Program-made: the position numbers and the translations under genes
NCBI RefSeq assembly: GCF_004337985.1
Contig: NC_043741.1
Location: 3,782,953 to 3,846,952, forward strand
Direction of reading: 5' to 3'
Length of the DNA: 64,000 bases
Origin: Pyricularia pennisetigena
Lineage: Eukaryota; Ascomycota; Sordariomycetes; Magnaporthales; Pyriculariaceae
In this document: positions 24,662-37,214 of the stretch, one piece after another
How the letters are laid out: each line of letters starts with the position of its first letter
Position numbering within the stretch: the stretch's first letter is position 1
Notes under the pieces: generated by a model
Told to the model about the DNA's origin: nothing
The model's input: only the letters and a program-made list of their open reading frames with translations
The model's database searches: none

Positions 24662-27116
24662 GACGACTGCTGCTAGAGGGGTGGGTGCCCCGAGGTGGTG
24701 CAAGAGTCTCCGAATAAAAATAAAATAACAAGATAGAGGAGAGTGACGAGCTTGTGTTCTCTTGCTTTCAACGGTGTTCAGACTTCAGGCATTCGAGCTT
24801 CCGTCTTGGCCTGAAGCTTTACGACCGATGAAAGGGAGAGGGGAGAAGAAAAAGAGGAGGAAAAAAAAAAAAACCATGATGGTATTCACCAGATTCTTTA
24901 AGACATTCCCATGGGATTCTGGGACCGGCAGAATTCCTACCCCACCAAAAACTTTTTTTTTTTTTTGCGGCGCGCACGTCAGAGCTGTGCTTTCTTTGGC
25001 CAATTCCCATGGCCGTAGAGGTTAGCGGCGCCACATTTGGTGCGGGGACTGCCCCTGCCACCCTGGATTTGTGCTGACCGCCTTTGGTCTGTGGGCCTAC
25101 GTTTGACTCGGGACGCCCTGCCTAGGCGGTTAAGCTCTGAAATGTTTACAGTCGTAGCCCGCTCTTCGTCCCGTATAGCTGCCGCTAGGAGCTCCAGGCG
25201 GCCAATCACGGGTGCATGTTGTTGTAGCGGGTATCTCCACTATCGAAAATGTTGCAGCCGGCTCTGTGTGAGGGGCAGCAGGTGAACTGCGATTGCAAAG
25301 AAACTTCACCACTGGGACAGATGTCTGAGAATTCAACTTTTACTTGATGAATCATCGTATAGGTTTTGTTTATCCGAAATACTAGGCAAACTAGGCAAGA
25401 GGGATTATATTAAGACAGTGCCACCCTGGACGCCAAAATAGTTGCACATAATACACAAAGTCAGCTGACCTCCAGTTGCCAGCAAACCATGAACAAATTT
25501 TCATGGTGTCCCTCCACAAAGCTCCACAAAGCCAGCGCAACGACTGTTTGTATATGCTATTAGTAGTGCAATGGTTTTAATTAAGTTTTTCAAGCTAAAC
25601 TATCACAAATGTTTACTCTGATATGGTTTTGCTGGTGTCGCGCTGCATGCTGATTTGAAGGACTTCCAAGACAAAAGAGACCTAGACTGGACACGGAAAG
25701 CGGGGCCAGACGTGAATCTGTCAAATCAATCAATCTCGTTGGCGTGATATGGTGCTCCGATTTGGGATCTGATCAAGTAATATCGGTGGAGCATGTAATG
25801 CTGTAGGAAAGCATATTGCAAAGTACCTATGTCGTAATTAGGACCTATGCTTAACTGAAGTCATAATTTGTGATATTCATGTATAGCAAGCAGCCTTATA
25901 CCGGGTATGCTGTGGTATGATGTTCCAATAATTTCACTCAATCATCCCATCTGCAAAAGAGTAAACAATCATACGTGAAGGTGTGGTTGCATTCAAAAAA
26001 TACTAGCGTGCCTTCGTGCATTTTGACATAAACATTGCTGCCCTAGTGATCACGTAAAGGTGTTTTAGTCGCATGCAAGACATCATGCGACCGACTCTGA
26101 CAGGATTTCTTCGCACTTTGACATGTACAAAGTACTTGATGAGTTCTCATAGACCAGGGACTTTGCTACCGAGTACATGCCCTATCGACCTACCAACCTT
26201 GGATAGGCGTGGATTGCCCAGGCAAACACTCTCTCACTGGCTCATGTCACCCCTGGGCGGCTGCAAATTAGCAAAACGGATAGCCGAGTTGCACGAAGAG
26301 CAAGTCCAATCACTAAGATCCAGCACTTTCTTTGTGGTCGCCGGCGATCGATCTTGGGTCATGAATTATCGCAAAATATCTTCCGATTCGGGCTTGTTTT
26401 TTTTCTATCTTTTCTTCCTTCTTCAGCTATCCACCTCAAACCCTTGTTGCAAGCCTCGCATGGCGTGGTCATCGGGTTGTCCGAGTCAGACAAAGTCCAT
26501 GGGAACGAGATACAGGCCAGCTTGCCAAGTGGGCGTCGACCAATGCAAGAAAACGCAATAACCGATCCAGTAACCCCACACCGAAGACCTTGCAACGGTG
26601 GAGAGGGGCGCAGCGGGCTAATTTTGCACGGTGCTCCTGATGACCCTTATCGTTGCCGGCGCCGAGAGAAAAGCAACCAATTTTGAGGCCACCCCCGGTT
26701 GATTTAATAGAAGCAAAGCGGATCTTGTCGCGAGTTGCGCGCGACGGCTGCTGGCTGAGCTTTTTCTGTTTGGTCTTTTTCTTTTTTTTTTCTTTTTCTT
26801 TTCTCTGGACCTTCCGGATGGGACCTGGGGGTCTTTTTTTCCACACAGTCGCAGACAGAGCGTCTTAGACAATGCTTCATTCTTGGTAGAGTCTCGTGTA
26901 CATCTTGTTCTTGACACAGGTAGTCGTGTCGCAGATCTGAATAAGGTGTTTGGGGTTTCTATTCATTTTTCCCTCTTGTTGACAACTCTCCATTTTCCAC
27001 CTTCCTCCTCTCTACCCCCTCCCTCGCGCATTGAATGTGTGTCGATGCAGTGATCTTTCAGTCAACTTTTTCTCCCTGCAGAGGGCTTTGACCCGAGGCG
27101 GCGCGGGTGCTAAAAG
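24662..27116. other. Divergent promoter region between ura2 and yvc1
   Basis: About 2.4 kb with no supported gene. A GC-richer part lies next to ura2 (24960-25320), then an AT-rich part (25350-26100), then pyrimidine-rich sequence (26390-27060) that is probably the yvc1 promoter and leader. Short poly-A/T runs occur at 24858 and 24954. Confidence 0.6.
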
Positions 27117-30100
27117 ATGGTGTCAAGACTGTTCCGCCCTTTCCAGGGGAGCAGCAGACGCAATGAAGAAGAGGATGAGAGGGAGCCTTTGACAAGTCCG
27201 GGCAGTCGCCAGTACTTGCGAGCGCCTGTCCGACATGCCGTAGCTGACTTCACAGAGGCCGATGACGACGATGACGAAGAAGATGAAGAAGATTCCCGCA
27301 ATGGAGACCCTGAGCGCACACGTAACGAAGAGCAAGAAAACGAAGATGGTTTTGTTCCTCGACGTGATCTCCTGCCTTTGTTTGCCGCTTCTCATTTAGG
27401 TAAACTTCCCAGAGAAAAAAGAAAGAAAGAAAAGAAAAATCATCCCAACTGGAGATGACCAAGCCTTGTCCTCATCGCTAACTGTAATTGCGCACTTGGT
27501 AGATTCATTGCCCATATACAGCATAACACACGCAATTCGAATAATTGTGCAAGCGCGAACCGAAACCACGCTCACATGGGAGCAGCTGAGATCGCCCCAG
27601 GTGTCTCAGTTTCTCCTGAAGCCCATGCAGATCCAAATACGAACACAACACTTCTCGAGAGCAACGCTGTATGCGCTGATGGCCAACTGTCTCAACTTCC
27701 AAAAGGAGGCGGTGCTCTTTCCAGGCAACGCCGGGGCAAACAATACAAGAGCGAAGGTGTGCGAGCTGTTGGCCATCAAGCTTCTGAAGGAGTATACCAC
27801 CCGCGAGTTGATTGATGCCCTCTCATACGATTTTTATCCACTGCAGGGCCTGCCCGGCGTGCAGACACCGGCTGGGAATCCGGGTCGGCCTAAGACGGCG
27901 GCAGCCAGAACATCGACTCTCGAGGTCGCGATCCGGGCCTCGGCAAAACACTTCCTTGCTCATCCTCTTGTCGTGCAGCAGCTTGAAGCCATCTGGAACG
28001 GTGCAATAGTGTTTTATTCGGCTGCAGATAGCCTCCACCGAGCCACTTTGTCCCGGCAACGCAGTGAGGGCCGACAGAGAGATCAGTCCGACGTCACGAC
28101 TCCTCTCTTGGAGGCCCAACAACGTAGCAAATGGAGCCAGCCCCAGTCTCCACCTCCAGATGCCCTCATTGGCGGCCACCGTACTGTGTCTTTGTACAAC
28201 CCGAGAGATGCCTCACTGTTCAAGCTCTCTCGACTTCGTGTCCCACGGTACAGACATTTCTTGTCTACACTCTCCCTGGCGGTGCTCATCGGCCTCTTCC
28301 TGGCTGTCTTGCACCAGCGGGCGACTCGCATCTCAAGCTTGGAGCTTATATTTTGGTTTTGGAGCGCAGGCTTCATGCTCGACGAGCTCGTGGGATTCAA
28401 CGAGCAGGGCTTTTCGCTCTACATCATGAGCTTTTGGAACATATTCGACCTGGGAATTCTCCTCATGCTCATCTTGTACTATGTGCTGCGACTTTACAGC
28501 GTCTTCTCTGTTGATGCGACAAGACTAAACGACCTCGCTTACGATGTACTTGCCGCCAACGGGATTTTGCTACTTCCTAGGATCTTCAGTGTGCTCGATC
28601 ACTACCAGTACTTCTCGCAACTTTTAATAGCCTTCCGGCTCATGGCTCTGGACCTTGCAGCAGTCTTGGTCCTTGTGCTAATTTGTTGCAGTGGCTTTTT
28701 CGTCTTCTTCACCATGTCTAAGAGCAATGGGGACAAGGCCGATATCGCCTATAGGATCTTCCAAATCTTGATGGGCTTCACTCCAGCTGCTTGGGATGTT
28801 TGGCCGCACTATGACATACTCGGGAAGATGGTCATAGGGCTCTTTCTGACGATTTGTCACTTTGTAGTTGTGTATGGGTTCCCCTTTCTCAGGATTGAAT
28901 TGTCTCTTTACTAACATACGTCTTGCGCAGAACAATACTAATCACGGTCTTGACCAATTCATTTATGACCATCGCATCCAATGCCAGGGAAGAGCATCAG
29001 TAGGTCTTGCTACTCTTGGGGTTTGTTGCTTTTGCTGCCTGGACTCTTGCTAACCCGCCACAGGTTTTTGTTTGCTATTAACACGATATCTATGGTGAAG
29101 AATGATGCGCTTTTCTCTTACATTGCACCAGGCAATATTCTTGCCTGGCTACTCACGCCGCTGAGATTCGTCTTGCCCCTTCGGCAATTTGTTTATCTCA
29201 ACCGATTCGTCATCAAGGTGACTCACTTTCCTCTGCTATTCTGCATATACGCATATGAACGCTTCTTCTTGGCTCCCTCCATGTATGCCCCAACAGATCT
29301 GGTGGAAAATCCTGGTCGGGGTCAGCAGCGGGCCATGTCGCTGGCAGACCCAGCGGGGAGGGGTGCACTTTTCAGTCCAAACGTGCGAGTTCGCGAAGAG
29401 TCCGTCGTTGGATTCCAGAAGGATCATGCCTTGGAAGAGGTTTTCCGCAGAGCACCGGGTCTCACGACATTGCGGACACAGAGGAGAAACGAACGGAGGA
29501 AGACACAGACTGCCATCAGGCACTGGATGGATCAGAACGAAGGCTATTCCGAGTCGCCCCAGGTAGGGAATCTTTCAGCCATGGGGAGCAACTTCGGGGG
29601 ACCGGAGTGGCAGCGAAGAATCAGTCTCAGTAGAGATCGGCCACGGAGGTTCACAAACATGCCAGACGTTCGGTCTGTCGCTAGCGATCCAGCAGATCTT
29701 ATATCCAATGCCCCGTACCCGAGCTTTGCCAATCCTCGATACGAGGTCAGGTCTAGGTTCGCACGAGCCGAGGCTGAGATGAAAGACAACACAGACGCTG
29801 AAGGCGATGGTGACGACGAGCTTGTCACCAACGATGACGAAGACGAGGACGACAAGGCGACAAACACGGTCGACCCTGTGCGGCAAGCTTCGGCCGAGGT
29901 GTTTGACGAGGACTATTTCACAACGCCAGTCACGGCACGTTTCGGGGTCCTAGCAGGCAGCTCTCCAGAACCACTCCGTGAACGCGGACCGACCTCTCCC
30001 AAGCCCCGTAGAGGGCTACATAACCGGACTCTCTCTACCAATACGATCTTGTACAATCCTCCGGTTCAAGCCTCGCCAGAAGCCGGTCCATCTTCACTGG

Positions 30101-30939
30101 GCTCACAGGTTGCACGACCAACCAAGTCTCGCCCTGCAAGTAACCGACCAACCCCTGCAGTCACGCCCGGAGGTGCTTCAGAGCATCGTTCACCGCGCCG
30201 TTCAATCGTATACCATCCTTCCGCCCGCCCGCCTAGACCGATCCCGCCCCCGAGAGACATCCACACTGCACCAAACCGTGCAGGTCTGGGTCCGAGCCTC
30301 GACACGCACGCCCGGAGAGCGCAGCGTCGACTGTCATCGTATGACATTGGCCTCGACGGGGAGTCGGAAATGGCTTCGGCGTCAGCCATAATCCCAAACG
30401 CCGCAGACGATGCGCTGGTCGGGGCCATGCCGAGCAGCTTCGTGACCCAGATGGCCATGGCGACGGGCATGCGGGAGAGGCAGCAGGCGGCGGTCAGCCG
30501 CGACAACAGCGATCGCATGAGTCGCCTGGTCCTCGCGCGCATGAAGACGCTTGAGGAGGGCTTCGCCGACGTGATCCGCGAAGTCAGGGTTCTGCAGCAG
30601 AGGTCCAGCGGCAACCCCAGCATCCAAAACTCTGGCGAGGAAGACTACTGGAGGGCCAGTCCCAGGAGGGCAGGCAGCGGATCTGGCCTCATTGAAGTCG
30701 CCGGCCGGAACCGGGTGACGAGATACTACTCTCGGGGGAACAGCGCCTCGGCCGCCCGCGCCATCGCGGCGGCGCGCGAGCGTCCTGCCAGCCGCCTCAG
30801 CATGAGAGAAGACAAGGTCGGGATGCCGGCCGACGCAAAAGGAAAGGGCAAGGAGGTAAAGACGCCGGCCGAGTACGACGACACGGACGATGATGTGGGT
30901 TTCGACGACAGCTTTACTAAGAGAGGAAGCTCTCTATGA
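27117..30939 (+). CDS. yvc1: Yvc1-type TRP cation channel with long C-terminal tail (1198 aa)
   Basis: Four exons: 27117-27399, 27503-28871, 28931-28999 and 29064-30939. Introns are 103, 59 and 64 bp, each with a GCTAAC or TACTAAC branch point and in-phase junctions. The 69-bp third exon supplies TILITVLTNSFMTIASNARE, the end of the last pore-region helix, and the fourth opens with the conserved FLFAINTISMVKNDALFSY. In Saccharomyces, Yvc1 releases calcium from the vacuole on osmotic or oxidative stress. Seen here: an acidic N-terminal patch (EADDDDDEEDEED), a conserved cytosolic domain from residue 95, several hydrophobic helices between about 345 and 565, then a conserved helical part (APGNILAWLLTPLRFVLP) to about 640. 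The remaining roughly 550 residues are a disordered tail, acidic in the middle and Arg/Pro/Ser-rich later. The yeast protein is about 675 residues, so the tail is the main difference. Family call firm. Confidence 0.9.
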
Positions 30940-31555
30940 ACGAGAAATTTCTTTTGGAAGCTTGGGAAGTTTTAATACAGTGTAGAACTTATTTGGAGGG
31001 GGACGGCAACGCTACTTTTTACAACTTGGCGTGCATTTCTTATCATATGCATATCATATGGAGGCGTTGTGGCTTGAGTGGTTTTTTTTTTTTTTTAGGC
31101 CAATTGTCGTGGATCTTGCTTCATTATGATTTCTAGAAGCATCTTGCTTATGGCGTTTTGGATGGACCCTGTTTGGACATTGGGTGGGCTTGCAGTTTGA
31201 GTTTTGAACCTGAACAAACTACTTTGACGTAATTCTTGAAGAATCTCGAATCATCTTTCTGGGCACTATATTTACCGTTCCCCACTGAAAAATACCAGAA
31301 ACTCCCAAACGCCAAATCAAGTCTGACCGTATATGCATGTACCTGACCCCCTTACAACCAAAATTTGTGTCCCAATACAGACTGACGCTTCTGTTCGGCA
31401 TTGTCTGTCATGAACCACCCAGCAGACTCTACGAGACTTGGTTTTGTTTCGTCCCTCCTCTTTCCAGAAACTCAAGTCTTGTGTACACCGACAAAAGCCG
31501 CGGCTTGTTGGTCATCATGTAGCAAAATAGAAAATGGGAACAAAAAAACGTCGTC
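30940..31555. other. Short convergent intergenic region
   Basis: 3' regions of yvc1 and of the small minus-strand gene; a T run lies near 31082-31095. No gene is seen. Confidence 0.6.
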
Positions 31556-31856
31556 TCAGATGCCGCCACCGCTCCGCTCAACGCTGACGTAGAAATTGGG
31601 AACTGCCGAGTTCTTCTGTGCCATCTCGTTCTTCTTCAGAGCATCGGCGCGAAGCTTGATGACCATGCCAACAGCGGCGGCTGAAGCTGCGACGGCGACG
31701 ACCCGGCGGTTTCGGCTATTGAATGGAGGAGTTGTGTCAGCAATGTTTTCTTCCGGCTTGTCGAGCTGGAAGATCAAAAGATCCGGGAAGGGGGGAGCCA
31801 AACATTAGTGAGGGAGCCTGGCCGCGGCTCAGAGGAGCTTTTGCTTGGTGATCCAT
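31556..31856 (-). CDS. Small membrane protein, two exons (70 aa)
   Basis: The minus-strand frame over 31556-31801 has no ATG at its left end (it would start with TTG). A spliced model fits well: exon 1 at 31856-31804 from an ATG, an 88-bp intron (31716-31803, GTTTGG donor, GCTGAC branch, CAATAG acceptor), and exon 2 at 31715-31556, phase kept (AT|C). The product has a polar start (MDHQAKAPLSRGQ), a basic RNRR, a hydrophobic segment VVAVAASAAAVGMVI (about residues 22-36), a basic helix and the C-terminal NFYVSVERSGGGI. Small single-helix proteins with a Gly-rich end of this kind occur in mitochondria and ER of fungi; the exact family is not recognised. The donor is weak, but phase, length and tail make the call reasonable. 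Confidence 0.6.
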
Positions 31857-34222
31857 GATGAGTAGTAACTTGTGTTGAAATACGAGAGATCGGTCTGGGC
31901 AGCCTGCTGCCTGTTCTTTTTCTTTTTTTTACGAGAGATGGATTGAAAGGGTTGCTACTGGGATGATACGGAGATAGATGGGTAGAGAGGCGAGTTTGTA
32001 ACTTTGGCTAGTCTAGACGAACGTTGTGGACGAATGTTAGACGACCTAGGCTGGTAGGTGAAGTGAGTAGGGTCAGGAGCTAGTAGGGATGAGCAAAGTG
32101 GCGGCTACTCCGTGTATATATATATATCAAAGAAAGCTGCGTAGCCGTAAGCTACTGTAGTGCATACGGTATTCGGTGAAAGTTTGGTAAAATTACGTAC
32201 ACAACCCGGTTGATGGCAAGGAGGCCAAGGTCGGGCTGAACACATTTAAACTGGACCGTTACCACTCGATGGGGAGAGCACAAGATAGAGTTCCAGGCTC
32301 CTTGGCGAATTTCCGCAAAGCAACTGGAACCCTGGCTCACTTTGTTGGCAGTTCACCGCATATTTTGAATCGGAATTGATCGGGCGGCAGAAAGTTGTTG
32401 GGACCTTTGGGGGCAGGCAAAACGGAGGTAGCAAGAGCAAGACGAGCACGCGACCACAAGTAGAAAGGCGGGAGGACGAGCGGAGGCTTGAAGCGGAGTT
32501 GGGGGAGCTTTGTGTCAATCGGGTTTAGCTTTGAAAGCTCTCCGCGTTTTGCCCCAGACTTGAGCTTCCCTGTGTGCACTTGGCTGTGCTGTCCAGCAGT
32601 ACTCAGTAGCTTGCCGAATGGATGCATCACTGCGGGGTCGAGTTTGGGCCCTAGCGTGTTCAGGGGTTACCTCGCCAAACTGTCGCTCAAGGGTCGTGTG
32701 GGAAGTTCACTTAGTAAAGCACCAATCTTGACAGCATCAACCCACTCCTTAGGGCTTGGAATATCATGTCAGTCGTGCCATCATAATCGACGCTTTGCAG
32801 ATGTGTTACTACCACACAGTCTGATCAGGACGGCGTATATTCTTGATTAGGTGACATGGATGGGAAGCACGAAGAAGTCATTTTATTTTGCTTAGGCTTG
32901 CCAACAATTCAAATCCAATGGTTTGTACCAGATAGCAGTTTCTCACAGACCCCATCAAACTAGAGCCAAGCGCCAATAAAACAACATCCGATTGACCGCA
33001 GCCATAGGTAAGCTAGGGTGGGGCTTGTCCGGTCTTGCAAGACCAAAAAAAGACCAACGTTCGAGTATAATCTCTACCTTGGGACTGAATTTGGATTCAT
33101 CAATAACCACGTTTGCCTGCAGTTAGCCTCAGACAACCAAACGTACTTGGATTGCCTTTCAACCTCAGCCCGGGTTGTTTGCTCAGTTGCGATGACTATC
33201 TGCAATAAGAACCTGCATTAGCTTTGGTGAGTAGGCAAAGCTATCAAAAACAGACTCAAATAACGGTTCACATCCACTCCATATTTCTGGCAAGTATGAT
33301 GGATGATACAAGCAAGGTCTTTGAAGTACCTAGCTATTCAAGACTGGATACAGGTACTTCGGATGCCCCATGGCAATAAGATAATTACAGTACGTCCCAA
33401 ACGACTTGCTGGTCATGAATGGTTGGTACAGGAATACGGGTGCAATTTTTCAAAACAAAAAATGTGGCCAGCCTAGTTATAGATGTTATCGCAGCTGATG
33501 CCAGGCGGCGACTGCTGCCTGGCTTAGCTGGATATTCCTCTGCCAATCGGCATCAACAACCAACCAGGTTACCTGATCCAGTCAGCACAGCAAACGCGGC
33601 CACGCCCTCGAGCCTCAACTTCGGGTTACTAGCAACGAGGGGAGCAAATTCAACTGCTTTACTTCAGCCTGCCCCAACCTAGGTACTTCTCAAGTCGATT
33701 GACTCATCTTTCTGGCAACATCATCAAATGCAGCGCACCTAATGGTGACAGCAGTTAACTCGCCTACGCACTCCGGCTCTATACGCGTCGGCAATTTTAA
33801 TTGGCCTCCAGTTGTTGGCCTGGTCGCATCTAATCTGACAGAAATACAAGGTGGCTCTGTTTGCCACGCTGCGGCTCGACGAGGTTGGAAAACAAACATC
33901 CTGAAGACGCCACTTGGAAATCAATGTCGATCTGACATCTCATTCACTTTTATATCCATCTAAGACCTGCGCTTGCATCTGGGAAGGCGCTATCATCAAT
34001 ATACTAAAAAGAAAACTGCATCTTCTGGTTTGTTTTTCAGTTTTTATTGTATTGCTTGTCACAAAGGTAAGGCATTGGGCACTGGCATTATTGGACTCAA
34101 CCTTCTTTGCGCCTGGAGGGTTGAGCTGCGGCCAAAAGCCTCGACACTCGCCAAAAGGTTGTCTATTCCCATCGGCGTGCATAGCTATTTGCCCAAGACT
34201 ATCGCCTTGCACATTTGTCACC
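31857..34222. other. Intergenic region, no supported gene
   Basis: About 2.4 kb between the divergent small gene and the gene at 34223. Possible TATATATATA element at 32115-32127 upstream of the small minus-strand gene. The frame that runs into the next gene from 33914 begins with TTG and encodes no plausible extension, so it is treated as leader. Confidence 0.55.
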
Positions 34223-36685
34223 ATGGCATCGGGGGCGAACGGCGATGTCCACATGGCAGGTATTTTAGATCTGATCAGGTTCGCAGATGGAGAAGAGCCT
34301 GAAGACATGATCCCATTTCCCGAGCCTCCTCCAACCAATACGCCTCCGCCCCCTTATGTTGGTTCGGCCCAGACGCCAGAAGGCCTTCTCGCAACAGGGT
34401 CAACGCCTCAGTCTCCTGAGACCGAGGCCCCAGCCACACAGAGTGGAATCGACCTTGCTGTGCAGTATCTGCTCCCCGCAGAGATCAGAAGTAAGGATGC
34501 CCTGGGCGTCAAGATCTTGCAGAGAATGGACACCAAATACGTCCAGACAGTTTCGGGCGAGATGATCACAGGCGACACCCTCATCATAATCGACGTGCCC
34601 AGGGGTCATCTACCCAACCGCACCTGCACTGGCTCTTCCTACCCGCATCAGTACCGCATCAGAATTTGTTCATCAAAACTACGCAGCTGCGGGTTCGACC
34701 TCTTCCCACGCCTCTTGGATGATGAAAAATACCAGGCCAAGACCTTCCGTCGCTTTGCGGCCAAGCAGACTCGACCGCCGGACGTCACTTACATCCTTGA
34801 TCTTGGTCCTTCCACTGACGAAGACCTCCAATCAACGCAGCTGGAAACTCTTAGTCTCTCAAAAGGCCTGATTCGATGGTACAAGGTTGCCAAGGTGCCG
34901 CCGTATGTCAACGTTGAGCTTGTTGCAGGCCACGACGATTGCTGCGAATGTGCCGATACGTCTGACGGGTTGCCGTCCAATTCGTCTGAAGAGTCGCCTA
35001 CCCAAGGTCGGGACGACAAAGGCAGTATTTGGCATTCTTGCACTCACTCGCCCGAGTACAGAAATATCGAGGATTACTGCGAGGTGCGTCATGCCGCCAA
35101 CGTAGTGCGGTTGCTTCGGGCTATTGCTGGTATGCCTGGCTGTCGATTACCGCTGAACTCCGCCCCAAGGGTTTTCACCATGGCCGGCCTGGCAAAGCTG
35201 TTTGAGCTGAACTTGTCGCATCAGAGCTCGTGGCTGCGGAACGAGATATTATGCTGGTTTGTTGCGGACAGGAACAGCCAAATCATAGAGATCCTTACCG
35301 AAGAATCCATCATCATGGCATACAACTTGAAGCTCGCCAAGGTTGCGCGCGCCACCTATCGGCTTCTGGTCAGCGAGCACGCCCTCCAGCTTGAATCCCG
35401 CCTCCCAACTCAACGCGGCCGTCACCATTTCTCGGTTTTTGGGCGTCCACTCCGGGATATCAACGATGACGCAATCCAAACTGCGGTTGAACACGGCGGA
35501 CAGGCGCTGTCTGAGCGTGTCCTCGGAATTGTACAGAATCTTGAGTCGGACAATGCTCTGCAATGGCTCGGGATGAAGCAGTGGCGTGATTTGGAACATG
35601 CCATTCAAGCCATCGGAAATTACGTGGACTCTTCGATGCCCTGGAAGACCAAGGTCCATGTGGAATCTGCTCAGAAAGCATTTGCTGATCTCAAGCTTGC
35701 GCTCCTCAAGATAGTACGCCGGCGATTAGCTGACGCGGTTCACCTCAACAGCCTAAGTACGATCGAACGTTACGGTGAGAACCTGAGCTACTATGCGTCT
35801 CCTGGTCACACCATGAAGTTCCCTGAGATCTGGCATAGTCTCAACGACCGACAGAAGCAGCTTACTGCCGTATTCTGGGAGCATCTGGAAAGAAGATGGC
35901 CATTCAAGATTGACATCATGCCGGAACGCGTCAGCCTTCGGCTGATAGCTCAACGCTTAAACATGGCCTTGAGCAAACTATCCGATCCAACTGCCGTTAC
36001 AGGACGAGAAATCTACCCGCGGCATTACAGTCTGAATCTTGAACTCTTGGTAACCCAGCTCTTTGATTCAGTGCAGTTTAACGTGTGCGAGCCCCTGAGG
36101 GGCCAGGGAGTCGTAAAACCCGAAAACTCGGAGCTACAGCTTCTCACTATGTCATCTCATCTTCTCGTTGGCCTCGACGAAGACGAGATGCGTTTTCTGC
36201 CTCTCTGGGCAGACGGGCTAAATGATGGGTCCGGTGGCGTTTACATCAGCATCATCCCCCCAGACATGTCTGACACTGCACCCATACAGCCGGGACCCGG
36301 ATACGTCACGGGCCACAGCAGAGCCACGGAGGCGACCAACTCCACCGTCGGCGATCTTGACCTCGACCATCTGGATATCCAGAGCGTTGCCACCATGACG
36401 GAGACGAACGCTGCTGGCCGAGCCACGTGCTCTACAGTAGCGCCTTCTTCCCAAGTTAGGGGCAGCGTAGACCTTGACTTTCAGAACGCGCGCTATGCCG
36501 ATCCTGCCGAACACCAGCCGGTATCTGTGGGCGTCTTTGGTCTTGTGGACACCTTGGAGGAGGAGGACGAGTCTCAAGATGAGGACTCTGATTCCGGCTC
36601 GGATTCAACTGCTCAAAACACGCCCACGGCTTCGGTGGCCGACACAGACACGGACAGCAGAAGCTCTGACTGGGTCATGACCTGA
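34223..36685 (+). CDS. Unrecognised large protein with acidic tail (820 aa)
   Basis: Single exon from the first ATG of the frame (CACCATGG context). The frame is open further left to 33914 but without an ATG. Residues 1-75 are Pro/Glu/Thr-rich and disordered (PEPPPTNTPPPPY). Residues about 75-670 are compact and mixed alpha/beta, with many conserved-looking Trp, Cys and His positions (for example HDDCCECAD, a serine-rich loop, then WHSCTHSPEYRNIEDYCEVRHAANVVRLLRAI). A later part is helical (WRDLEHAIQAIGNYVDSSMP). The segment FLPLWADGLNDGSGGVY precedes a disordered, strongly acidic tail (LEEEDESQDEDSDSGSDS). The Cys/His cluster near 235-290 could bind zinc but does not match a zinc-finger pattern I can name. 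There is no signal peptide and no membrane helix. A fungal-lineage protein of unknown role; coding status is clear from length and codon use. Confidence 0.75.
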   Translation: MASGANGDVHMAGILDLIRFADGEEPEDMIPFPEPPPTNTPPPPYVGSAQTPEGLLATGSTPQSPETEAPATQSGIDLAVQYLLPAEIRSKDALGVKILQRMDTKYVQTVSGEMITGDTLIIIDVPRGHLPNRTCTGSSYPHQYRIRICSSKLRSCGFDLFPRLLDDEKYQAKTFRRFAAKQTRPPDVTYILDLGPSTDEDLQSTQLETLSLSKGLIRWYKVAKVPPYVNVELVAGHDDCCECADTSDGLPSNSSEESPTQGRDDKGSIWHSCTHSPEYRNIEDYCEVRHAANVVRLLRAIAGMPGCRLPLNSAPRVFTMAGLAKLFELNLSHQSSWLRNEILCWFVADRNSQIIEILTEESIIMAYNLKLAKVARATYRLLVSEHALQLESRLPTQRGRHHFSVFGRPLRDINDDAIQTAVEHGGQALSERVLGIVQNLESDNALQWLGMKQWRDLEHAIQAIGNYVDSSMPWKTKVHVESAQKAFADLKLALLKIVRRRLADAVHLNSLSTIERYGENLSYYASPGHTMKFPEIWHSLNDRQKQLTAVFWEHLERRWPFKIDIMPERVSLRLIAQRLNMALSKLSDPTAVTGREIYPRHYSLNLELLVTQLFDSVQFNVCEPLRGQGVVKPENSELQLLTMSSHLLVGLDEDEMRFLPLWADGLNDGSGGVYISIIPPDMSDTAPIQPGPGYVTGHSRATEATNSTVGDLDLDHLDIQSVATMTETNAAGRATCSTVAPSSQVRGSVDLDFQNARYADPAEHQPVSVGVFGLVDTLEEEDESQDEDSDSGSDSTAQNTPTASVADTDTDSRSSDWVMT

Positions 36686-37214
36686 TGCCGTTACGAGATT
36701 CACAATCTGATCATACCGAACCAAGCAGATCTCAATGTTTTTCATTTTAATTCGTCTTGATTGTAGCAACAATGCGTATCCGCGCTACTAAATCCTTGCA
36801 GAGAAAGGAGAACACAGAATTTTTTGATACCACACAAAATTTGTTTTCTGTTGCTTGTTTTTCTTCTTTTTCTCCTTTACCATGTTCTCTACTCTCTTCG
36901 TACAAATCTGTCAGGCTCTTGTTCTAAAGAATCACGAACTGCACCGATTGTTCAGTCTCACGCATGTCCTGTTCTGCATTGTGCTGGGCTCAGACCAAGT
37001 ACCTCCCTTACCGAGACGGGAAAGACATGTCAAGGTCAAAAGCTACGGGGACGGCGATTCAAAAGGTCTCATTTGCTTGAATTCACAGAATAGGACTTCT
37101 CCTGAGAGCTCTGGCCTTGGGTTGAGATGGGTATCATGTAACGAAAAAAAAAAAAGAAAAGAAAAGAAAAACAAGTCATAGTATCTCAAATTGCTGCATA
37201 TGCAGATAAAGTTC
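36686..37214. other. Short convergent intergenic region
   Basis: T-rich and A-rich 3' sequences of the two flanking genes; an A-rich purine run lies at 37144-37171. No gene is seen. Confidence 0.6.

Noticed and set aside
33914..34222. N-terminal extension of the 820-residue protein
   Set aside because: The extension begins with TTG and contains no ATG before 34223; fungal translation normally needs ATG.
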